Shown here in pieces: positions 1 through 12,989 of a stretch of 64,000 bases of DNA. Numbering within the stretch: position 1 is the stretch's first letter; each line of letters opens with the position of its first letter. The notes below the pieces were generated by a model that saw only the letters and a list, made by a program, of their open reading frames with translations, made no database searches and was not told where the DNA came from. The DNA lies in NCBI GenBank assembly GCA_026686845.1, contig JAIVEN010000006.1, positions 33,898,501-33,962,500 of the forward strand. Direction: 5' to 3'. The position numbers and the translations under genes are program-made. Origin of the DNA: Adenanthera pavonina (taxonomy: Eukaryota; Streptophyta; Magnoliopsida; Fabales; Fabaceae).

Positions 1-2792
1 TTGTGTGCTTCTCTGCAAATATCAGATTCTGTGTAATCTCCTCAGCAATCAAATCATATACAAATGCGAACACATCCAGCAACAAACAACACTGCCTCTG
101 ATTGAATTCAATATTCTCTCTGAATACCATCAGAGCCTTCAAACCTCCCAGTGCCTCCCCTATATGTCGAAATTGTTCCATAGAGAGGACAAACTAAAAC
201 AAACCCTTAAAAAATACACACAACACAAATTATCAAAGTTTTTTTTTTACATTGGCACGTCCCAAGCTTTGCCTGAGACTAAATATTCCCACAGAATCTT
301 ATCTCATATCAACCTAATACATTTAAAATTTCACTCTCAATGTACCTAAAAGGAATTGATCTACGATGATATGAAGAAATTCCGTTCCATCTTATCACTG
401 AGTTCACTCCTCCCATCCGGTGCATTTGGATTTTAATATTCCCTAAAATATCTAACTCAGATTGATAAAGAACTAAGCTAAGCCCTTCGGTGAAGGGATT
501 GAATTTTCTGAAAAATCAATCCAAGGGAATAATTATTTATGCTAACCAGAGAATGGAAGTCGTAGGAAAAGCAATACGAGACGGAGATCAAGTTTCTAAC
601 GGGTGTAAAATTTACACAGGTGAAAGTGTGATGAAAAACATCAAAAAAATGTTTCCGGGAAAATAAGAATTTGTGGGTACCCAAATAATTGTCAGATTGT
701 AGAAGTTGGTTGCGTTGTGGACCTCGTGGTGACGATGGAGGATCATCCTGCATGCATGAGCGGTTCTGTGCAGATACATTTCCCGCGAGTTTCGATGAGT
801 TTGGTCCTAAACCGAGATATCTGATCCTGGCCATCCTTAGTAAATACGGGTTAATTGGCAAAAAGTAAAAATAATGATACGTTTTCTTCAAAATCCAGAC
901 AGCTATCTTTAATAATTAATCCAAACTATGAACATTGAAGTAACTCCTTCCAATTTAATAATGAGACAAAAATAACTTATTTAACTAGCTCAAGTCCTAT
1001 TTAAAACATTCAACACAAAATGAAATATTAGTATGAAATTCTTAAAATTTTCTTATTAAGAACAATTCAACATTTGAAGGGCCAATTTTTGTGATAAAAG
1101 TTAAAATATCATTTCAATCATTCAAATTACTATAAGTTATTCTACGAGTTTGAATTGAATTGTCTAAGCTAACATTATGTCTATTAATAAGTCATAAATA
1201 ACATGGTTTATTTTTTTTTTTTACTTTCTGTGTAATGTATGGGATGTAGATTTAGTTTGCACTTATCAAAGTATATATATTTATATATAATTTGTATCGG
1301 AACAGATCTAGGATTAAGTCAATAGGGGGCTGGATGCAAAATTTTCAAAAAAGAAAAAAAAATTCTCTTGTAGTATGTGAGTGTGTGTGTGTGTGTATAA
1401 TATATATTTTATTTGTAATTTACTGAACATTGAACATTTAAAGGGCCAATTTTTGTGATAAAAGCTTAAATATCATTTAAATTATTCAAATAATTATGTG
1501 TTTGGCCTAAATTTGTAGGGGAGAAGCTCAAATAATTTATGAAATTTCAATGAATTTATAAAGCCCATTTAATAATTTTTAAGTAATTATTTATGATATT
1601 TATTCAATATAATATAGTTAAGATTCTATAAGCAAAGGTTAGGTTAAGCAAGTGGGAAATTAAAAGATGAGTAATGGGAAATTAAAGGATGAGTAATAAG
1701 AAATAAAAGTGCGACATGATAGCAGAAAAGGATGCATTAAAAAAGAGCATGATCTTAGCTCGAGACATAAAAAGTGATGGTACAAAATAAGAAGTACGAT
1801 TAAGATGCATGTGAAAGTAGGGATTTGATAATTATCATTTCTATGCCAATAAATAAAGCCACAAATAGCTAATGAACACACTTCCAATCTTTCAACATAT
1901 ACCAATACCAACAATACTCCATATCAAAGTTTTCTTATTTTGTTTATGCATTCTTTTTCTTTAACTTTCATCGTTACTTTTCATGGCCTTGTTCACTTTT
2001 TTCATTATCATTATTCTTCAAACATAATCAGTGTTATTTCTTTGAATTTTTAGCAATTTTTTGCAATCATATTTATTGTAACTTTACATTTATCTTTGAT
2101 TATATTTTGATATTTGTACTCGAGGAAACTGTGCAAAGGACCTTAGGAGTTTATAATTGTTCTGATTAAAAAAGTTAAGATTTCATATATTTTGAGATTA
2201 AAACCTATGGCACACTTCAAGTATCAAAATTATTTGCAACACTATGATTAGTATAAAAAAAATATTCTACAAGTTTAAATTAAATGGCGTGAACCAAAAT
2301 AATTCTTATTCATAACTTATAAATAATATAATTTATTTTTCCAGCTTCGTGTAATATACTGAGCCTATATATATTTTACACTTATAAAAGTAACTATATA
2401 TAATTAGAATAAATGTTATTATTGTGTTCCTTTCTTAAAAAAAAAAAATACGTAGAGTTTAAGGTCTTGTTTAATATATAAAATAACAAATAAAATAATA
2501 TGGATATAATAAATATTATAAAATGTTTTCTCCGCCAAGTTTCTTATTTTTTAATAAATATTAAACAAGATTAACATTATAAATGTTTTGTAAATTTAAA
2601 ATAATCAAGCAAATCTTATGAGATCACAAAAAGTTGGATTTCTAAATTACTGTAAAAAAGAAAAAGAAAAAGAACATTAATATTCCCAAAAAGCCCCTGA
2701 ACGGTGCGTTTTAGTGCTCAATCTTGATCTTCTCTCGCCTTCAACCCGGCGAGTCTGTTCATGTCCTTCTGGATCTTCAGAAGACGAGGAAG
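1..2792. other. left intergenic region, AT-rich, no supported gene
   Basis: No reading frame here looks like a real gene. The longest frames (5-349 on +, 478-891 on -) have no recognisable domain and no convincing splice structure, although 480-850 is less AT-rich than its surroundings and could hold part of an exon I do not recognise. A short GT tract sits near 1379-1397, followed by TA-rich sequence. Diverged direct repeats lie near 1070 and 1430 (separate entry). The transporter gene begins at the right end. Confidence 0.5.
1070..1492. repeat. diverged direct repeat, two copies about 360 bp apart
   Basis: A block of about 60 bp near 1070-1131 (containing GGGCCAATTTTTGTGATAAA) recurs near 1432-1492 with a few substitutions. 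A third, more diverged relative of the neighbouring sequence (ATTCTAC followed by a TTTAAATT/TTGAATT stretch) appears near 2262-2290. This looks like decayed repetitive DNA; no terminal repeats or coding potential were seen. Confidence 0.5.
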
Positions 2793-5700
2793 ATGCAGTG
2801 GTACTTCGTCGCCACGCTCCTCACCATTCTCACAAGTTCTCAGGTCATTTAAGAGTGAACGAATTTTTATTTTCTTTCTTTCTATCAACTCCATAGTAGT
2901 ATTTTCACTAATTAACATTCAAAGCCTACAATTTTCCCCATTCCCTTTACTGTGTTGTAAATTTCCTCCATTCTCATCCATATCTTGTGATTTAGTCGTG
3001 CATAATCTCATATCCCGAACTGCATTGACTATAAAATGATTGCCCTGTGGTCTATTCATTTCTGGAAGAAAATTTTGATTGGAAAATTATAGTAAATCTA
3101 TGAGTTTTGGGGGGCCAATTCACTGAGACTTATCTTGATTCTGGTCATCTCTCGTGGCAGGGAATATTAACAACACTCTCACAGAGTAATGGAGGCTATA
3201 AGTATGATTATGCAACCGTTCCGTTTCTTGCTGAGGTTTTTAAGGTAAAATCACAGTGAAAACCGTTATCAAATCTGTTTGGTAACAGTATTGGGGTACT
3301 TTAGCTCTGACATTTCTTTTTTCTGCTAACATGAAGCTTGCAGTATCAAGTTTGTTACTGCGGCAGGAATTCCGCAAGTCACCTACGCCGAAAATGACCA
3401 TGGAGTGGAAGAGTGTGGCTTTGTACCTCGTCCCATCTATTATATATCTAATTCACAACAATGTTCAATTTGCTACCCTTACTTATGTGGATACATCAAC
3501 ATATCAGATAATGGGAAATCTAAAGATTGTTACTACTGGAATACTATTCAGGTGTTTCTCCCTCAGGATACTGCGGTTTACAGATTGTATCAGTATTGGA
3601 TTTGTTTCGTTTCCCCCAACTTTGCTGATATCACAGACATTTTTCAGGTTGTTCTTGGGAAGGAAGCTGTCGAACCTACAGTGGATCGCAATTGTACTGC
3701 TGGCCGTTGGAACAACCACAAGCCAGGTGCCAAAAATAAAAAATTTACTTACAAATCCATTTCATAATTGTATAACTGTTATCTTTATTTAATGCATTAT
3801 TTGCCATAAGAGTGTATCATAAACTGCAAATTCAGGATTAAATACTAGAATTTAGGGAGGCATCTGGTTCTATAATTTTTTTTAAAAAAATTACTTACAA
3901 ATCCCTTTATCACTATATATGACTCTTTCTCTTTATTTCGGTCTCTCTTTTTCTCTTTCACTTTCTCTCATCCAGACAGACACACGCCGTTTTGAATGTT
4001 AGGTTTAAAATGTTAGCCTCATTATGGAATATTCTTAACATGGGAGCTCTACTGTTTTCTGTTGACATAGGTCAGGGGCTGTGGAGAGGCTTCATGTGAC
4101 TCCCTTTTATCAGCACCAATTCAAGGATACATTTTAGGAGTTCTATCTGCTTGTCTCTCTGCATTGGCTGGTATTTATACTGAGTTCTTGATGAAGAAAA
4201 ACAATGACAGCTTATACTGGCAGAATGTTCAGTTGTACACGTAGGTATCTTCCTTGCTTTTGAACGTCAAATGTTTACATACTCACACGTGCAAGTGCTT
4301 TTATCAGTGTTCTAATCCTTCAAACTGTTGATTTCTTTTTCTTCTCCATTTTCCACTTCAATATTAATAAATAATTACATTTTAAAATGAGAAAAAAGGA
4401 AAAATTATTTGGGGCTTTAACTCTTGTGATTCTGTAGAAATCTTAATTATATGCTTGTTGTGGCTAGTTACTTGGGTTATTACTTTGTAGATTAAGCTTA
4501 TATTCGATTCCTAGAAATATGTTGCACACCTTATAATGGACAAGGGGATGGAAGCCATCATGTGGGATGCATTTATAGATTAAAGGTGATCATTGAAAAC
4601 CTCTAACCTTTTGGTGAAGCAGGTTCAAGGTTTAATTTACCAATTAGAGGTTGAACAGATCTAGGGGTTTTAGTTTTGAATATTAAAGAGTTGGGTGAAA
4701 TTTCTGTCAACATAGGTTTTCTGTGCGGATCAGGATAGAATGGTAGCTAAATTGGGTTTTCTTAATGATTATTTAGGATTTCCATTAAAACATGATAATT
4801 TTTATTTAACTTGATTTACCAGTTAGACAGTGATTGGAGTTTCTTTCTCCAGGTTTGGTGCAATTTTTAATATGGCAAGGCTTCTTCTCGATGATATCAG
4901 AGGTGGATTTGAAAATGGACCGTGGTGGCAACGTATTTTCAATGGATACACTATTACCACCTGGATGGTAGTGTTAAACCTAGGATCTACTGGTCTTTTG
5001 GTTTCATGGTTAATGAAATATGCTGATAATATCGTAAAGGTATCCCCTTTGGCTCTCTTGAGTCTCTTTTTTCTTTTTTCCTTTCTTGTTTTGGCATTAG
5101 TCTACTGCATATATAATTCATTTATTTATCTAAAGATTTTTCTTTCAAAAGTGGTTTTATTCCCTTGTAAGTAAATAAGTAATTGTAATGTGAAACGAAT
5201 CGAGTTTTAAAGCATCAGTGCATATGATGCCTTTCTTTTATTTTATTTATACCCTATTAAATGTTAGTTGATTGCTTTCTTTAGGTTTATTCCACATCTA
5301 TGGCAATGCTCCTGACAATGATACTATCAATATTCCTCTTCAATTTCAAGCCTACATTGCAGGTAAATTTCCATGTAATTTTTCTTTGTTTAGGAAATTG
5401 TTTAATGCCCTCTCTTCATTGCTTTTAGCTCAGATCAAATTTCTTCAGAACAATTGGAGTTTTGGGTTGCAGAATGAGCAAACCTGTTTTACTGTTGTTC
5501 TAGTTTTGAGCTTGTCGATCTTAAATGTTAAGGGAGAAATATAATTCTCCATAAATTGTTTAGAATGCTTGTTTCAAGTACTCTTTTTAAAAAGTTTATT
5601 TTATCATTATCATAATTGATGTGCAAATGACTTTCTAAATATTCTTGTTTTCTATTTCATCTTACCTCAGGCTCCTGTTGAATTTGAATATCATGCTATC

Positions 5701-5882
5701 CTTGGACAGTGACTTCTTCTTTCTCTCTGCAGCTTTTCTTGGGCATTATTATTTGTATGATGTCTTTACACATGTATTTTGCCCCACCAAATATGCTCGT
5801 AGAGATGCCATTAACAACAGTAAAATCAGATGAAGAAGAGAAGCTTATTGAAGTATCTGTTGATCAAAGATCTCATTCATGA
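2793..5882 (+). CDS. CSTLP1: CMP-sialic acid transporter 1-like nucleotide-sugar transporter (8 exons, 337 aa)
   Basis: Exons: 2793-2843, 3161-3244, 3337-3551, 3648-3726, 4071-4240, 4853-5039, 5285-5362, 5733-5882. All introns are GT-AG and the phases join without a break. The product starts MQWYFVATLL, typical of the plant CMP-sialic acid transporter 1 clade, and contains the nucleotide-sugar-transporter signatures NNVQFATLTYVDTSTYQ and GNLKIVTTG (residues about 86-113), KLSNLQWIAIVLL, and the C-terminal-half segment around FLMKKNNDSLYWQNVQLY. Many hydrophobic segments fit the roughly ten membrane passes of this family. Family members are Golgi-membrane antiporters exchanging nucleotide sugars for the nucleoside monophosphate; plants make little or no sialic acid, so the natural substrate here is uncertain (CMP-Kdo and UDP-sugars have been proposed for the family). 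The hydrophilic tail ends KSDEEEKLIEVSVDQRSHS. Length matches the family (about 340 aa). Confidence 0.93.
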
Positions 5883-8800
5883 TGTCAAGTCCCTGTGGAC
5901 ATCCAAGATACATTACAATTCTGTTGGTATGCCACATTTACATGAATTCATTTTTCTTTTTCAATCTTTTTCTTTCTTGTTTCCGGAATACATCCAGATC
6001 TTTTTGGCTCTACATGGTATGCACAAGGATGAGGGAATCCTTTTGCAACACCTGAAAATTGAGATGTGTAATATCTATTATATCCCTGTAATTATTACTC
6101 AACAACAATTATTTTTTTTAATTATTAATTTTTATCTAAGGACACAAATGACATTTCACTTCTAAAAATCACCTTGTTCATTACATTTCATTCTGCAAAC
6201 CAAATGAGTCCTATGTTTCATTGTGTATTGCTAGATAGTGTGTTGCATTGCTAGTTCAAAGAGACAATTCCCATCGCATTATCTCATCTGAATTTTTTTC
6301 CTAGTTTCTCAAATCTTGATCTTGATGATAAATTTTGAAGGAAGCCTTGTGTAACAGGGACAACTAGCTTTTGCAACCATGTACATATGTTTTAGTATTT
6401 CCTGTTGGCTTTGCCGGGGGGGTCTCATAATGATAGTGTCCATCTTTAGAGATAGAAACCTAAGCCAGTCCTGAAACACTGTCCAAAAAGACCTTATTCT
6501 ATATATAGCATGGTACTCTCTCAGTACCAAAGGCACGCCATGACCCTGAAAATTTTAAAAAAACCATTGATGGCCTGTCTCTCTCTACAATGAGCCTAAG
6601 ACTCCCAGGAGTCTAACGGGACGCGCTACCCCAGCTCATCTGCCTTAGAGAGAGGGGATTCTCTCCCAAATCTGGTAAGGCCAAGGGCAGCGTAAATGTA
6701 TTGGATTCTGGGGTCCTCTATGCCATGAATACCCAGATCAAACGTCTTTTTAACGAAATTCTATCATGCAGTACTTGAGTTCTAGAGTTAATCTGTGTCT
6801 TATAATTTCAACTTTAATGATAGGTACATTCTTTCGGCTAACTAATGGTATTCCTGCAGTTCAAGATATTAGAGAACGTGTAACAGCTGATGGTGTCAGA
6901 GTACCTCCATTGTGGGTTAGCTATGAACGACCAGTCAGTATTCCACCACACAATAGCCCTCAAGTTCGAGCTGACCTAAGATCTTTCGTGTCAGACGGAA
7001 TCTACAAGGTTAGGCATAGACCTTCAGGTGCTACATATACCTGGATTTTCACAATCAATTCTTACCAAGGCTCTCCAGAGAGACCTGTTTAAATTCAATT
7101 ATTTTATGAAGTGTTATCCCACATTATGCAACCATTCGGCGATATCCTACTGCTTGGGCATCTTCAGTGGAATAAATTGAACTTCTAGATAGCTAACTTA
7201 GGCTCCCAATCTCTTGCATCTGTTTAAATATGAAGGGAAATGCTGAAGAAAAAGTCTGCTTTAACAAATGTGCATAGATTGTAGTGCAGATGGAGATAGA
7301 ATCTTCTACGGCATATGAATTCAAGCCACGGGCATGGTTTATATTTCTTTCTGGCTGGTTCTTGTACACAACTCTCAGTAATTAATTTACCAGCAGATTA
7401 TGATTTTCCATGCAAAGGTTTTCTTTTAGTTGCAATATTGAGCTGTGTTGCAGACGAGTCAATGAAATTGTCTTCAAATTTATTCAAACCATTGCTAGTA
7501 ATGTGGTCTCTAGGAAAATCCAGGTTATATCATAGTTCTGCATACCTTTAATTCCAGTTTTTATGATATGCTTATTGTTTACGATTGCTGAGATTATAAT
7601 GGATGAAAGTATGGGATTACAATTGAAAGGTATCATAGAACTGATACAATTGGAATTAGAATATGTATTTATATATAATATAAAAAGGCTATGATGCCGT
7701 ACTATTCTTGAGGCATGAATAGTGCAATTTATTATTCAGATTGCATGCAACACCTGATAGTGATACCAACACTAGTTTTATAAAATTAGATGAAGTTCAA
7801 AGCAGTTGAATGCCAGATCTTAACGTGTTTTTATTATATGAAGTATTTCTAAAAGCATCTTATTTATCATTGTGCAAAACAGATATATTTTTTATTTAAA
7901 AAGATATTCCAGGATCAAAATGACGGAATATTAAACCCTTCCTGACTTATAATCATGAAAAACATTGTTTTTTAATAGAAACTAGTTTCAGAAGCCACAA
8001 ATCATATTTGAATTTTGAAATCCTTGAAAGTTGAAATTAAAAAAAAAAATCTTAACAAAAATTAGGGGAAAAAAATTATGCGGCTTCTTGTCAAAGCGTT
8101 TGTCAATTGCCTCACGGAGGTTTCCTATTTGGACTTCGCGTCGAAGATAATATTCTTTCGTGTTCTATTATTGTTTCTTTGTTAAAAAAAAAAAATCATA
8201 ATGAGGAAACTTGGCAATGTTAGACATCACAGTACACATTGACATTAATCAATGGGAAAATGACAATGAAGAATCTTGGTAGTAAGATAAATACAATCAA
8301 TAGCTTCAATTAAAAAATGACAATAAACTGTGGGAGAAAATGTTCCTATGTAATTCAGTTTTAAAATCTAAAAGTTTGGTTGAAAATAATAAATAATACA
8401 ATTATAAATCATGGAAGTTTAGCTGTAAATTATTCTTTTTTTTTTTTTTGAACAAAGCTTAGTTGAAAATTATTCGAAGTCCCTTTTTCAGATTATGAAC
8501 TGAGTTGTAAGATTTGAAAGCTTAGTTAAAAATAATGAACAATTTAATTGTAAATCACGAAAAACCCTGTGACAAATTAGACCCGAGGGCAATTTTATCC
8601 ACACAATATTTTTTTCAAACACCTAATAAGGACGAAGGTTTTTCATTGTCATTTTTTGGATTGGGATTCGTTAAGTGTATTTATCTTACCATCGCGTTCC
8701 TTCATTGTCATTCTTCCTTAATCAATGTTAAAGCTTGGTATTCTAGTGAGTTCTTGCTCAAGAGGTTATAGTGGGTAGAAGTTTCGGTTGTAGTGATATC

Positions 8801-8914
8801 ATGAATCATTGCAATTGTCGATTTTTCTTGTAATGATATCATAAATCTCCGGTGACATTAGGAAGTTTGTAAATTAGAAGTTTGGGATTCTGGTGAGTTC
8901 TAGTATAAGGGAGG
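5883..8914. other. intergenic region downstream of the transporter
   Basis: The first few hundred bases are probably 3' UTR. The segment 6330-7090 is less AT-rich and contains one unplaced reading frame (separate entry). From 7100 to 8914 the DNA is AT-rich with poly-T/A runs (8190-8210, 8436-8450). Weak direct repeats are visible: a block of about 45 bp at 8368-8413 recurs at 8515-8560, and TGATATCATRAATC-type units recur near 8793 and 8836. No gene is supported. Confidence 0.5.
6766..7092 (+). other. unrecognised 108-codon open frame, possible gene fragment
   Basis: This frame starts ATG and ends TAA. Its second half (about residues 28-108) has balanced amino-acid composition with many Arg, Pro and Val residues, for example DIRERVTADGVRVPPLWV, unlike the random frames around it. 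The first 27 residues are hydrophobic and could be chance. I do not recognise the family. It may be a fragment of a captured or decayed gene, an organellar insertion, or a chance frame; the lack of flanking exons argues against an active gene. Confidence 0.2.
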
Positions 8915-9062
8915 CATGGGAGGGGAAGGAAGTGGAGGAATTTTAATGGAGAGAAGGGGAGAGGAGGAGAGATGAGATATAGAGGGAAGAGGATTGAGGT
9001 GAGGGGAGGAATTTTAATAATTTGTTATTTGATTCGGGAGGGGAAGGAAGGGGAGGGGAGGG
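8915..9062. repeat. purine-rich (G/A) low-complexity block left of the pararetrovirus
   Basis: This is almost pure purine on the + strand, with repeated GGGAGGGGAAGGAAG and GGAGAGGAGGAG stretches broken by short AATTTTAATAA spacers. A related G/C-rich block lies on the far side of the pararetrovirus (17145-17235). The two may be parts of one older element that the viral sequence interrupted, or independent repeats of the same kind. Confidence 0.55.
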
Positions 9063-9177
9063 AAGTTAATAATAATTTGATCATTTTACACTTGAAATTA
9101 AAGAAGTTTTCAATCATTTTTATGAGTATAAAAAATTTCTAGTGATAGGACTTTGTCCTAATGAATATGATTCTTGT

Positions 9178-9352
9178 GTATCATACATGAGTCCTTCTAG
9201 AGATGGTAAGGCTGTAAGTCCCAGGAGAGGCAAGCGATAAATCCCTACAGTAGTGTATGATATATGAGAGATTATGTTCAGATCTGACTAGAGTAAGTTC
9301 TAAAATAATTCTACTAGTATTTTAATAAATTATTCTGAACCTTAGAGTCAGG
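9178..9352 (+). other. leader-like stem-loop sequence before ORF1
   Basis: TATCATAC near 9180 is complementary to GTATGATA near 9256, and a second pair (GTTC..AATAATT near 9296 with AATTATT..GAAC near 9336) folds just downstream. Caulimovirid pregenomic leaders are long and structured, so this may be the 3' part of the leader. The assignment is inference: AT-rich plant DNA forms many such short pairs by chance. Confidence 0.3.
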
Positions 9353-9520
9353 TAAAGTTTTAATTCTTATACCTTTATGAATCCAGATGGTAATGATACT
9401 TAGATATGGGAGAATTCACATATATTCTTTCCTCGTGTTTAATTTTCTTGTCTTTTAAATTCTTCAGCTTATATTCTGCCATTTAAATTATGCACTTTCA
9501 TTTTCCTTACTTTCTTCATT

Positions 9521-10471
9521 ATGTCTTTGTTGCGTTCTTTATCTTTCTCTTTTAGAAAATCATCTTCTTCTATTTCTTCTTCAAACCCTCCTTCAAATGA
9601 GGAATCAAAATCCCCAAACAAAAAGATTTTTTCACAAGAAATCTCTTTCTCAAACTTAAATCAAACTTTTGATAATTGTACTTTACCAACTATCACGCCA
9701 AACTATCTTTATGAAATTTCGGAAAAGGATAAGAAATGGTTCTCCAAATCTGATTACATAATCAGAACAGTTGAAGAATCAGTTCCTATCAAACCAGAAA
9801 ATGAAGATTTTTTCCTTCTATCTAAAAAATCAATTGAAAAACATAAAAAAGAGTTTAATTACCTACACATAGGATGCGTCCAAGTGGCAATTAAACCTCT
9901 AATAAGAAAAGGGTTAAATGTATCATGTTTAGTATATCTTCAAGATACTAGACATTATACATACGTCGATTCACTGTTAGCAGCTACAGAGATGAGCCTT
10001 AATAATGGGCCTGTTTACTTCAACTGTTATCCAGATCGAACCCTAGATCTAAAAGATGAGCATGTCCTAGATGCACTTAAACTTAGAATACAGCTTCATG
10101 GTTTAAACATGAAACCAGGATCAATACCAGCTACCCTAATCTATAGGATAAGCTATAAAGTCTTAAATTCAAACGCTACCAATGCCCAAATCCTTCCAGA
10201 TAATGGTCAAACAATAATTTTTTTAACTGATTATAACAATGTAAATGTGTCAATCCCAAAAACCATCATGTGGGAAGAAGTAAAACTACCCGAGGAATGG
10301 ATCATGGAAAAGGCTACCCAGCCAGCTCCTAAAATGATGCCACAAATCAGTAGGGTTACTCAAGCCCAAGATGGGACTGTTAGGTTATCATTTGACAGAC
10401 CCAGAAAATCAATGTCCCAAACTTATAAACCCTCTATATATGAGGATTGCAGGTCCACAGTAAGTGAATAA
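9521..10471 (+). pseudogene. movement protein region (30K superfamily), open segment 1 of ORF1
   Basis: This is a 316-codon open stretch. A Ser-rich N-terminus (SLSFSFRKSSSSISSS) is followed by the 30K movement-protein core at roughly residues 108-250, with a GLNVSCLVYLQDTRHYTYVD block, the hydrophobic LLAATEMSLNNGPVYFNCYP segment and SIPATLIYRISYKVLN. In related viruses this protein modifies plasmodesmata for cell-to-cell spread. The frame ends at an in-frame TAA (10469-10471), where the polyprotein of relatives continues. The ATG at 9521 is the first in this frame and lies about 50 codons before conserved sequence, so it is a reasonable start. Confidence 0.8.
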
Positions 10472-10519
10472 GCAAGATTCTCTTGCTCTTCATTACCACA
10501 ACCTCCTTCTGTTATATAT

Positions 10520-11158
10520 ATGCCTGCCCCAAACAATCTGGAACCCAAACTTCAAAATACCTCAGTTTTTGGGATAAACAATTCCACAAATATTCCTCAT
10601 ATAAACTATGAAATGCAAGATGATTTAAGGTCAATTGAGTCTCCTGACTATTCTGCATTAGGAGAACCAAGGGATATAAATGTCTTGCAAAAGGATTTCA
10701 AAATTGACAAACCTTCTTTACAAAAAGAATTTTATTCTTCAGAAAATGCCTTGAAAAAGGAATGGTTTTTCAAACATTTTCAAGGAACTAAAAGAAAACA
10801 AATTCAAGAACAGTTTTATTTGTTTCTTGAAATTATTCAAGAAAACCTTCCATTTTTTGACTGGTTTGAGGCTTACGCCGAAAGTAAAAATTTGGATTAC
10901 CCATATTTTACTGAAATTGATGTTATAAAACAAGAATGGAAGACTTTTGATCAAACTGTTTCTTCCGAATTTCCTCCAGGAATGGTCCAAATCCCAAGAA
11001 AAGTTGATAACAAAAACCAACCTATTTGGGCCTCTCCTTACAAATACAAACATACTTCTGAAGAAGTAAATCCTTCTAATATAAAAAACATTGTTGAACA
11101 AAACAATTATACTAATCTTTACCTACAAAAGATAGGTGATTGTTTAATTCAACAATAA
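10520..11158 (+). pseudogene. ORF1 linker region between movement and coat domains, open segment 2
   Basis: The frame is the same as the movement protein, after a TAA at 10469, and is open for 212 codons to a TAA at 11156. The sequence is Lys/Glu/Gln-rich with aromatic clusters (FFDWFEAYAESKNLDYPYF). I cannot assign a function; comparable regions precede the coat domain in other single-polyprotein caulimovirids. The ATG at 10520 is simply the first Met after the stop and need not be used. Confidence 0.65.
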
Positions 11159-11206
11159 GAGATTCAAACAACAATAATTCAGCCTAAAACTGAATTTGAA
11201 ACTCCT

Positions 11207-12500
11207 TTGATCCAAAAACCTTTATTTAAACCTTTTGAATATACACCTCAACAAAAACTTGATTTACAAGCGAAAGCTAAAGTAAAGATAGTTGACCAAA
11301 TCAAAGAGAAAATGTCTCCACTCCAACTTCGTCAAACTATAGTCCCTGAGACTCCCTCTTCAGTAGTATCCAAAAACACCAGAACCATCCAGGTTCTCAA
11401 GAAAGATTCTTCTGTAGAATCTGAAGGAGAATCTAGCCAAACATCCTCTTTACAAATCAATCAGCAAAATTGGAAAAACCCATCCAAACTATATTACAGT
11501 AGGGCAACCCCTCCAGATGTCCTTCTAGAAGAAAAACCACACCAAAACTTCAAAGCCTTCAATTCAAACAATCTTTATGAATGGAACATAGACGGATTAA
11601 GTGAAACAGTCATCCTTCAAACCCTTCAACACATGACCATGGTAAGCAATGCTTATCAAACCCAAAATGATTATTCAGAGGAACAAATAACTGATCTTTT
11701 AGTTTCTGATTTTACTGGATAATTAAAAGGTTGGTGGGATTTTTATCTTTCCTCTGAAGATAAAGATATAATTTACTCTTCCATTAAAACTCAAGCAGAT
11801 GGAACGCCCATTCTATTTAATGACCAAGTCATTCCTGATTCCACAAACCACCTCATTTTTACTATAATTAAATATTTTATTGGTGATCCATCTTTGTGGC
11901 TAGATAGGTCAGCCGAACTTCTATCGAATCTTAAATGCAAAACTTTATCAGACTTTCGTTGGTATAAAGATACCTTCATTAGTCGAGTTCTCACAAGGGA
12001 TGATTCAAACCAACCATTTTGGAAAGAAAAATTTCTAACTGGATTACCAACATCTCTTGGTAATAAAGTTAGAGATAAATTAAGAAATGAAAATGATGGT
12101 AAGATCCCTTATGAAAACTTAACATATGGTCAATTGGTATCTTATGTCCAAAAAACTGCCTTAAAAATTTGCCAAGATAATAAACTACAAACTCAGCTTG
12201 AAAAGGAAAAGGCCTATGATAAACGAGCATTAGACACTTTCTGTGAGCAATTTGGGTTCCCTCCTTGCAAACAACAAACAAAGTCTCACAAAAAACAGAA
12301 AAAACCTTTTTTCAAAAGGGTCCAATACTATTCAAAACCAGAGTCAAGACCCAAAGTTGAGCTCAAACCCAAGTTTGAATTTAAACCAAAGAAAAATATT
12401 GTTTGTTTCAAATGTGGTAGGCCTGGTCATATTTCAAAATATTGTAGGATTACCCGAAAAATAAGAAACATTGATCTCGAAGAAAATGTTTTAGAAAAAA
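11207..12500 (+). pseudogene. coat (gag-like) region with CCHC zinc knuckle, broken by a stop at 11720
   Basis: Open segment 3 (11207-11722) ends in a TAA, and the same frame resumes directly after it with KGWWDFYL, a hallmark of caulimovirid coat proteins, showing that the stop is a secondary mutation. The segment continues through a basic Lys-rich stretch (about 12270-12400) to the zinc knuckle CFKCGRPGHISKYC at 12404-12445, which binds nucleic acid in related coat proteins. An acidic Ser/Glu-rich stretch follows (about 12510-12620). Confidence 0.8.
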
Positions 12501-12989
12501 TAAACAATATTTTTCTTGAAGAATCAGCATCAGAATCAGAAAAGGAATCTTCTGAAGATCTTAAATCTTTTCAAAATAATGATCTTCAAGAAAATTCATC
12601 TTCTGAGATAAATGTTATCAACAAGGAACATTATCTCCTTATTGATATCATTAGTAAACTTCCAGATTCTGAAAAGGGAGAATATCTTTTAAAATTTAGA
12701 GATATCCTTTCAAACACACCAAGCTCTTCAAACAGCAAACCCTTAATTCGAGCAAATAGATATGATCTTACTCAAACTTTAGCCAAGTTTAAACAAGAAC
12801 CTAAATTAGCTACCCTCTCTGACCTTCGGTTTGAGATTCAAAATCTTAAAACTGAAATTCGCCTTATTAAAGAGCAACAGCAAGTTCATGGAGAAGCTAT
12901 ATCCCAAATTCAAGATATACAGCTAATCCAAAATCATCAAACTCAAACAGACGAAAATAGTGTTTCTAATGAGCTAAACCTTCTAGAGT

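Noticed and set aside
478..891. 137-codon frame on the minus strand
   Set aside because: No known domain, low-complexity ends and no supporting splice structure; kept only as a note in the left intergenic entry.
9100..9520. tRNA primer-binding site for the pararetrovirus
   Set aside because: Only partial matches such as TGGTAATGATAC near 9389 were found; none extends to the 12-base initiator-Met complement, so no site is claimed.
10739..11101. Antisense frame within the pararetrovirus (120 codons)
   Set aside because: It is a shadow of the ORF1 frame, with no domain of its own.
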